From NCBI GenBank assembly GCA_012839485.1, contig DUNF01000011.1:1-29607 (forward strand): 29,607 nucleotides of DNA, written 5' to 3'. Of the stretch, positions 25,804-29,607 are shown one piece after another; the stretch's first letter is position 1; each line of letters begins with the position of its first letter. The translations under genes were made by a program, and so were the position numbers. The stretch comes from Acholeplasmataceae bacterium (lineage in GTDB: Bacteria; Bacillota_I; Bacilli_A; ML615J-28; CAG-698). The notes below the pieces were generated by a model, which saw only the letters and a program-made list of their open reading frames with translations, had not been told where the DNA came from and searched no databases.

Positions 25804-28800
25804 AATTGACAAATGAACAAATTAAAGCTATTACTGTTCCTCAAAGCAAAGAGGAAAGAACTAATGTTTTAGTATCAGCTGGAGCGGGAGCTGGTAAGAC
25901 TTTTGTTTTGATTGAAAGAATTGCAAAGCTTTTAAAAGTATGTGATTTAGATGAACTATTAGTTTTAACATTTACTAATCAAGCTGCTGCAAGTATGAAA
26001 GAAAAACTTCGTACAAAATTAGAAGAAGATGAATCTTTAAGGAAATATCTTGAAAAAATAGACAATGCTAAGATAATGACATTTGATGCTTATAGTTTAT
26101 TTTTAGTAAAGAAACATCATTTAAAGTTAGGTTTAAATCCTAACATTCAAATTATGGATGAGTACTATAAAAAAACTAAACTAAGAGAAATTATAAGTGA
26201 AGTTTTAGAAGAATATTATAAGGAAAACAATGAGATCTTAAAAAGATATTTTAAGGAAGATTTAATAAGGGATGATGAAACTTTAATTAATGATTTAGAA
26301 AGACTATATTATACTTTAGATAAAAAAGTTGATACTTTAGGTTTTATTAAAAACTATAAGTTAAACTTTTATACAAAAGAAAATTTAAATGATTTAAAGA
26401 ATCGTTATATTAAACTTCTTAATAGTTTTATTGATGAAGAGAAAACTAATCTTCAAATGCTAGCTAGCTATTTAGATTATAAAAAAGAAGTTTTAGAAGA
26501 GATTGGAAGAGATGAAGGTAATTTAGATGATGCTTTAATTAAGTGGATGGATAAAGTATTACCTTGTATAAATAAGACTTTAAGTTATGAAGAACTTAAA
26601 GGAGTTTTCAGTTATCAAATTCCAGCAAGATCAAGAAAAGGAAATAACATTATTCAAACAGAATTAGTTAATAAAGCTATTAGTGAAATTCGTGAAATTA
26701 TTAAAGATTCAAAGATGCAAAAGCAAGAATTTGTTTCTTTTGAAGATGAAGATGATATCATAGAAAGCATCATTTATGAAAAAGATTATATTTTCTTGTT
26801 TTTAGAAATGATAGAAAAGATTATCAATAAGTATTCATTATACAAAGCTAAGTATAATGTTTATGATTTTAGTGATATTGCCAAGCTGGCAATTAAACTT
26901 GTGAAAGAAAATGATGATATTAGAGATGAAATTAAGAATTCTTTATATGAGATTTTAATTGATGAATATCAAGATACATCAGACTTACAAGAAGATTTTA
27001 TCAATTTAATTAGTGATGATAATGTCTTTATGGTAGGTGATATTAAACAATCAATTTATTTGTTCCGTAACGCTAACCCATTCCTTTTTACTGAAAAATT
27101 AGAGAAATACAGTAAAGGTGAAGGTGGTCAAAGAGTTGACCTAACAAGCAACTTTAGAAGTAGGAATGAAGTCCTGCGTGATGTAGATAGAATCTTTAAA
27201 CACTTAATGACTAAAGACCATGGTGATGTAGACTATCAAGATAACCACAGTTTAAAAGCTGGCAATAAAAACTATGAGACTTTAGGAAAGTTAGATAAAG
27301 ATAGTCATATGGATTTAATTGGCTATTACTCTGATAAAGAGAAAAAGAAGACAGATGATGAAATTGAAGCTTTCTATATTGCTCAAGATATTTTAAGAAG
27401 AAAAGGTAATGATTTAGTTTATGATAGTAAGCTAGGTTCTTTACGCCCTTCCACATTCAAAGACTACTGTATTTTAATTGACCGTAGTACTAAATTTGAA
27501 AGTTTAAAAAAGATTTTAGAATTCTATTCTATTCCAACAATCATTTATAGTGATACAGTTGTAGAGGAAGAAGATATTGTTTATGTTTTGAATGCTTTAA
27601 TTAGATTAGTTCTTTATTCAAGTAAAGATAATTTAAGTAAAAAAGAAGCTCAAGAGTATTATCATTTGTTTTATGTTTTAGCTAAGAGTTTCTTATTTGA
27701 ATATGATGATAATTATGTAGCTAAAATAATGATTAAGGTTAGAGATGAAAATAAATTTTTTCTTAAACCTTATGAATATTTAGATGGTAAAAGGTCTTAC
27801 TTTGATCCTATTTTTGAGAAAAGTTACAAATTAGCAAAACTTGTTAATGAGGCATCATTTACTTACATTTATGATGAGATTTTAAAAGAATTTAATTTAT
27901 ATAAGCATTTACCTAAAATAGGGAATGTGAAAGATCAGTTAACAATTATAGAAAGAATTAGATCTTTTATTGATTTTGCATCTTTAGTTGGAGATGACTA
28001 TTTTACTATTTCAGATAAGATTACCGGTATTAAAGATGGTACAGACTTTAAATATACAGCAGATCAAAATGAAGATGTAGAAGCAGTAAAGATTATGACA
28101 ATTCATAAATCTAAAGGATTAGAGTTTACTTATTGTTATTTCCCATACTTAAATAAAAGATTTAACTTTGATGATTTTACTAAAATAAAAATTGGCTATT
28201 TAGAAGAAAGTGGATTGTATTGTAAAAGGAAAACTGATAAAGCTAATGTTGTTTTTGAGGTTGGTTATAGGGAAGCAAAAAGAAAACAAATCTCGGAAAA
28301 GATTAGATTACTTTATGTTGCCCTAACAAGAACAAAAGAAAAGATTACGATTATCAATAAAGTAAATCCAGATAAAGCACCACCGGCAGAGTTTGAATTT
28401 ACTGATAGTTTAAGTTCTTTTGGAGATTTTCTAAATGCCATTCCTAACTTAAAATATGATATTCAAGATGTAGATGTTAATAAGGATTATCTTTCTCATT
28501 CTTATAAAGAATATAAATACAAACTTAAAAAACAAAACTATAATGATGTTTCTTATTTAAAGGAAGAAGTCCAAGAAAAAAGAGCATCTAAAAAAGTTAT
28601 AAAGGTATTAGATGAAAAAGAAAAGCAAGATATTGAGTATGGAAATATGCTTCATGCTATTATGGAAAGTGTAGATTTTCATAATTTAGAAAGTATTGAA
28701 AGTAAAGAAATCTTAAATATTATTCAAGATCCAAAAAACATTTTCTTTAATGATTTAAATAATTCAAAATTTTACCAAGAACTAGAATTCATTTACCAAA

Positions 28801-29018
28801 TGGATCAAGAAAAGGTTCATGGTATTATTGACCTTTTAATTGAAAGAGATGATATTATTTATATTGTAGATTATAAAGCTAGTGATATAGATAATAAAGA
28901 CTATGATAAACAATTAAAGGTTTATTATGATTATGTAAGAAGTAGATCTAGTAAGAATGTTGAGTGTTATTTACTTTCTTTAATTCAAAATAGATTTAGG
29001 AAGGTAGAAGTTAATTAA
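25800..29018 (+). CDS. addA: AddA helicase-nuclease subunit (UvrD/RecB type)
   Basis: A 1072-residue superfamily 1 helicase with a C-terminal nuclease. Helicase motifs: AGAGAGKT (27-34), VLTFTNQAAASMKEK (Ia), IDEYQDTS (II), VGDIKQSIYLFRNA (III), LTSNFRSR (IV), VKIMTIHKSKGLEF (V) and LLYVALTRTKEK (VI). The nuclease has H952, D1011 and IVDYK (D1024-K1026), then QLKVYY. Together with AddB it unwinds and trims double-strand ends to load RecA. It is somewhat shorter than the 1232 residues of Bacillus AddA. The ATG overlaps the addB stop. Low sequence conservation outside the motifs is normal for the family. The complex is expected to recognise a Chi-like sequence, which cannot be read from here. 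Confidence 0.94.
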   Translation: MKLTNEQIKAITVPQSKEERTNVLVSAGAGAGKTFVLIERIAKLLKVCDLDELLVLTFTNQAAASMKEKLRTKLEEDESLRKYLEKIDNAKIMTFDAYSLFLVKKHHLKLGLNPNIQIMDEYYKKTKLREIISEVLEEYYKENNEILKRYFKEDLIRDDETLINDLERLYYTLDKKVDTLGFIKNYKLNFYTKENLNDLKNRYIKLLNSFIDEEKTNLQMLASYLDYKKEVLEEIGRDEGNLDDALIKWMDKVLPCINKTLSYEELKGVFSYQIPARSRKGNNIIQTELVNKAISEIREIIKDSKMQKQEFVSFEDEDDIIESIIYEKDYIFLFLEMIEKIINKYSLYKAKYNVYDFSDIAKLAIKLVKENDDIRDEIKNSLYEILIDEYQDTSDLQEDFINLISDDNVFMVGDIKQSIYLFRNANPFLFTEKLEKYSKGEGGQRVDLTSNFRSRNEVLRDVDRIFKHLMTKDHGDVDYQDNHSLKAGNKNYETLGKLDKDSHMDLIGYYSDKEKKKTDDEIEAFYIAQDILRRKGNDLVYDSKLGSLRPSTFKDYCILIDRSTKFESLKKILEFYSIPTIIYSDTVVEEEDIVYVLNALIRLVLYSSKDNLSKKEAQEYYHLFYVLAKSFLFEYDDNYVAKIMIKVRDENKFFLKPYEYLDGKRSYFDPIFEKSYKLAKLVNEASFTYIYDEILKEFNLYKHLPKIGNVKDQLTIIERIRSFIDFASLVGDDYFTISDKITGIKDGTDFKYTADQNEDVEAVKIMTIHKSKGLEFTYCYFPYLNKRFNFDDFTKIKIGYLEESGLYCKRKTDKANVVFEVGYREAKRKQISEKIRLLYVALTRTKEKITIINKVNPDKAPPAEFEFTDSLSSFGDFLNAIPNLKYDIQDVDVNKDYLSHSYKEYKYKLKKQNYNDVSYLKEEVQEKRASKKVIKVLDEKEKQDIEYGNMLHAIMESVDFHNLESIESKEILNIIQDPKNIFFNDLNNSKFYQELEFIYQMDQEKVHGIIDLLIERDDIIYIVDYKASDIDNKDYDKQLKVYYDYVRSRSSKNVECYLLSLIQNRFRKVEVN

Positions 29019-29047
29019 AAGATTTATTGACTAATAGGGAGAAAGAT

Positions 29048-29587
29048 ATGGGATTAAAATATAAAGAAACTAAAGAAGGTTTAGCTATTACAGGATATGA
29101 TGGTAAAATAATTGATTTAGTAATACCTGATGCTATAGATGGTATTCCTGTAGTAGCTATTGATGATCGAGCATTTGAATACTGCCACAGTTTAAAAAGC
29201 ATTAAATTCCCTAATAGTATTACAAAAATAGGTAACTATGCATTTTTCTTTTGTTTAGACTTAGAAGAGATTAAATTGCCAAATAATTTAAAAAGTATTG
29301 GTGACAAAGCTTTTATGAATGTTTCTAAAGTAGAATATATTGTAATTCCTAAAAGTGTCAAGGATATTGGAGTTTATAGTTTTGCATTTCATAGTATTTA
29401 TGGAAAAATGAAAAAAATATTCTTAGAAAGGAAAAGAGTACCAAAAGGCTGGAAATCATGGCATTTTGATAATGTTTTTATTTATTTAAAGGATAGATGG
29501 GAATATGATGAAAACGGGATACCAGTTATAAAGTGGATGAATGAAGAAGAAGCATACTCTTTTTTAAAAGAAAATAAAAAAATATAA
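29048..29587 (+). CDS. Small LRR_5 (BspA-type) leucine-rich-repeat protein
   Basis: A 179-residue protein from the ATG at 29048, chosen over an upstream in-frame TTG (29027) because GGGAG (29037-29041) lies six bases before it. The N-terminal half has three LRR_5 repeats of about 23 residues ('VVAIDDRAFEYCHSLKSIKFP', 'ITKIGNYAFFFCLDLEEIKLP' and 'LKSIGDKAFMN...'), followed by a non-repeat tail of about 70 residues with several Trp and Lys. No signal peptide, lipobox or anchor is present, so unlike the lipoprotein at 12801 it is probably cytoplasmic. It lies 29 bases after addA and could be on the same transcript. Function unknown; the repeat suggests protein binding. Confidence 0.82.
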   Translation: MGLKYKETKEGLAITGYDGKIIDLVIPDAIDGIPVVAIDDRAFEYCHSLKSIKFPNSITKIGNYAFFFCLDLEEIKLPNNLKSIGDKAFMNVSKVEYIVIPKSVKDIGVYSFAFHSIYGKMKKIFLERKRVPKGWKSWHFDNVFIYLKDRWEYDENGIPVIKWMNEEEAYSFLKENKKI

Positions 29588-29607
29588 AAAAAGTAGTACA
29601 AAAAAAC

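Noticed and set aside
3579..29202. Minus-strand open frames of 60-103 codons inside eftG-like, leuS, rpoB, rpoC and addA
   Set aside because: All lie opposite conserved + strand genes, have low-complexity Ser/Leu/Ile-rich products and lack ribosome binding sites.
1..29607. CRISPR arrays, rRNA and tRNA genes, and prophage
   Set aside because: No regularly spaced repeats, tRNA cloverleaf, rRNA segment or phage/integrase gene was seen; intergenic gaps are all under about 160 bases.

Overview
The window is an AT-rich stretch of a Firmicutes/Tenericutes-type genome in which every recognisable gene lies on the + strand. Several genes end in TGA (at 1009, 1419, 12804 and 25803) and tryptophans are written TGG, so the standard bacterial code is used and not the Mycoplasma/Spiroplasma code. 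Close packing, ATGA stop-start overlaps, textbook TTGA-N16/17-TATAAT promoters, short U-tailed terminators, LRR_5 (BspA-like) and Big_2 surface proteins and a ybxB-rpoB-rpoC order together suggest a host-associated or uncultured Bacilli/Mollicutes-like lineage (Acholeplasma, Izemoplasma, RF39 or Erysipelotrichia-like). The exact taxon is inference.

Layout. 1-239 is a perfect 101-base inverted repeat around a 37-base loop, most simply a fold-back artefact at a contig end. It cuts into a 5'-nucleotidase-type metallophosphoesterase gene (to 1009), which is translationally coupled to a small protein with a HEPN-type RNxxxH motif (1006-1419). Two tandem DegV/FakB fatty-acid-binding paralogues follow (1468-3296), each with its own promoter and a nearly identical terminator. 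Next come an EF-G-like GTPase (3406-5460), a pseudouridine synthase of the RluA/RluD family (5507-6322), a three-Big_2-domain lipoprotein (6395-7816) and a membrane protein of unknown function (7885-8742).

A promoter at 8764-8792 drives a probable five-gene operon: a membrane protein, leuS, a divergent Lgt-like membrane protein, a large Big_2/leucine-rich-repeat lipoprotein, and an RsmC-like methyltransferase (the position of Bacillus ybxB). It ends in a strong terminator at 15861-15888. The best promoter in the window (15920-15948) then drives rpoB and rpoC, closed by a terminator whose stem overlaps the end of rpoC. A further promoter (23445-23473) drives addB and addA, an AddAB-type double-strand-break repair helicase-nuclease. 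The window ends with a small cytoplasmic leucine-rich-repeat protein.

The window is mostly housekeeping with some surface genes, and I found no clear novel defence or mobile system. The points most worth a second look are: Asn at the rifampicin-contact position 526 of RpoB (498 here), an alteration reported to underlie natural rifampicin resistance in Spiroplasma/Mycoplasma; the HEPN-motif gene without an antitoxin-like partner; the Lgt-like protein that lacks the HGG histidine and sits directly before a lipoprotein gene; the reduced AddB that keeps the nuclease and iron-sulfur cysteines but has no Walker A; and the terminal inverted repeat.
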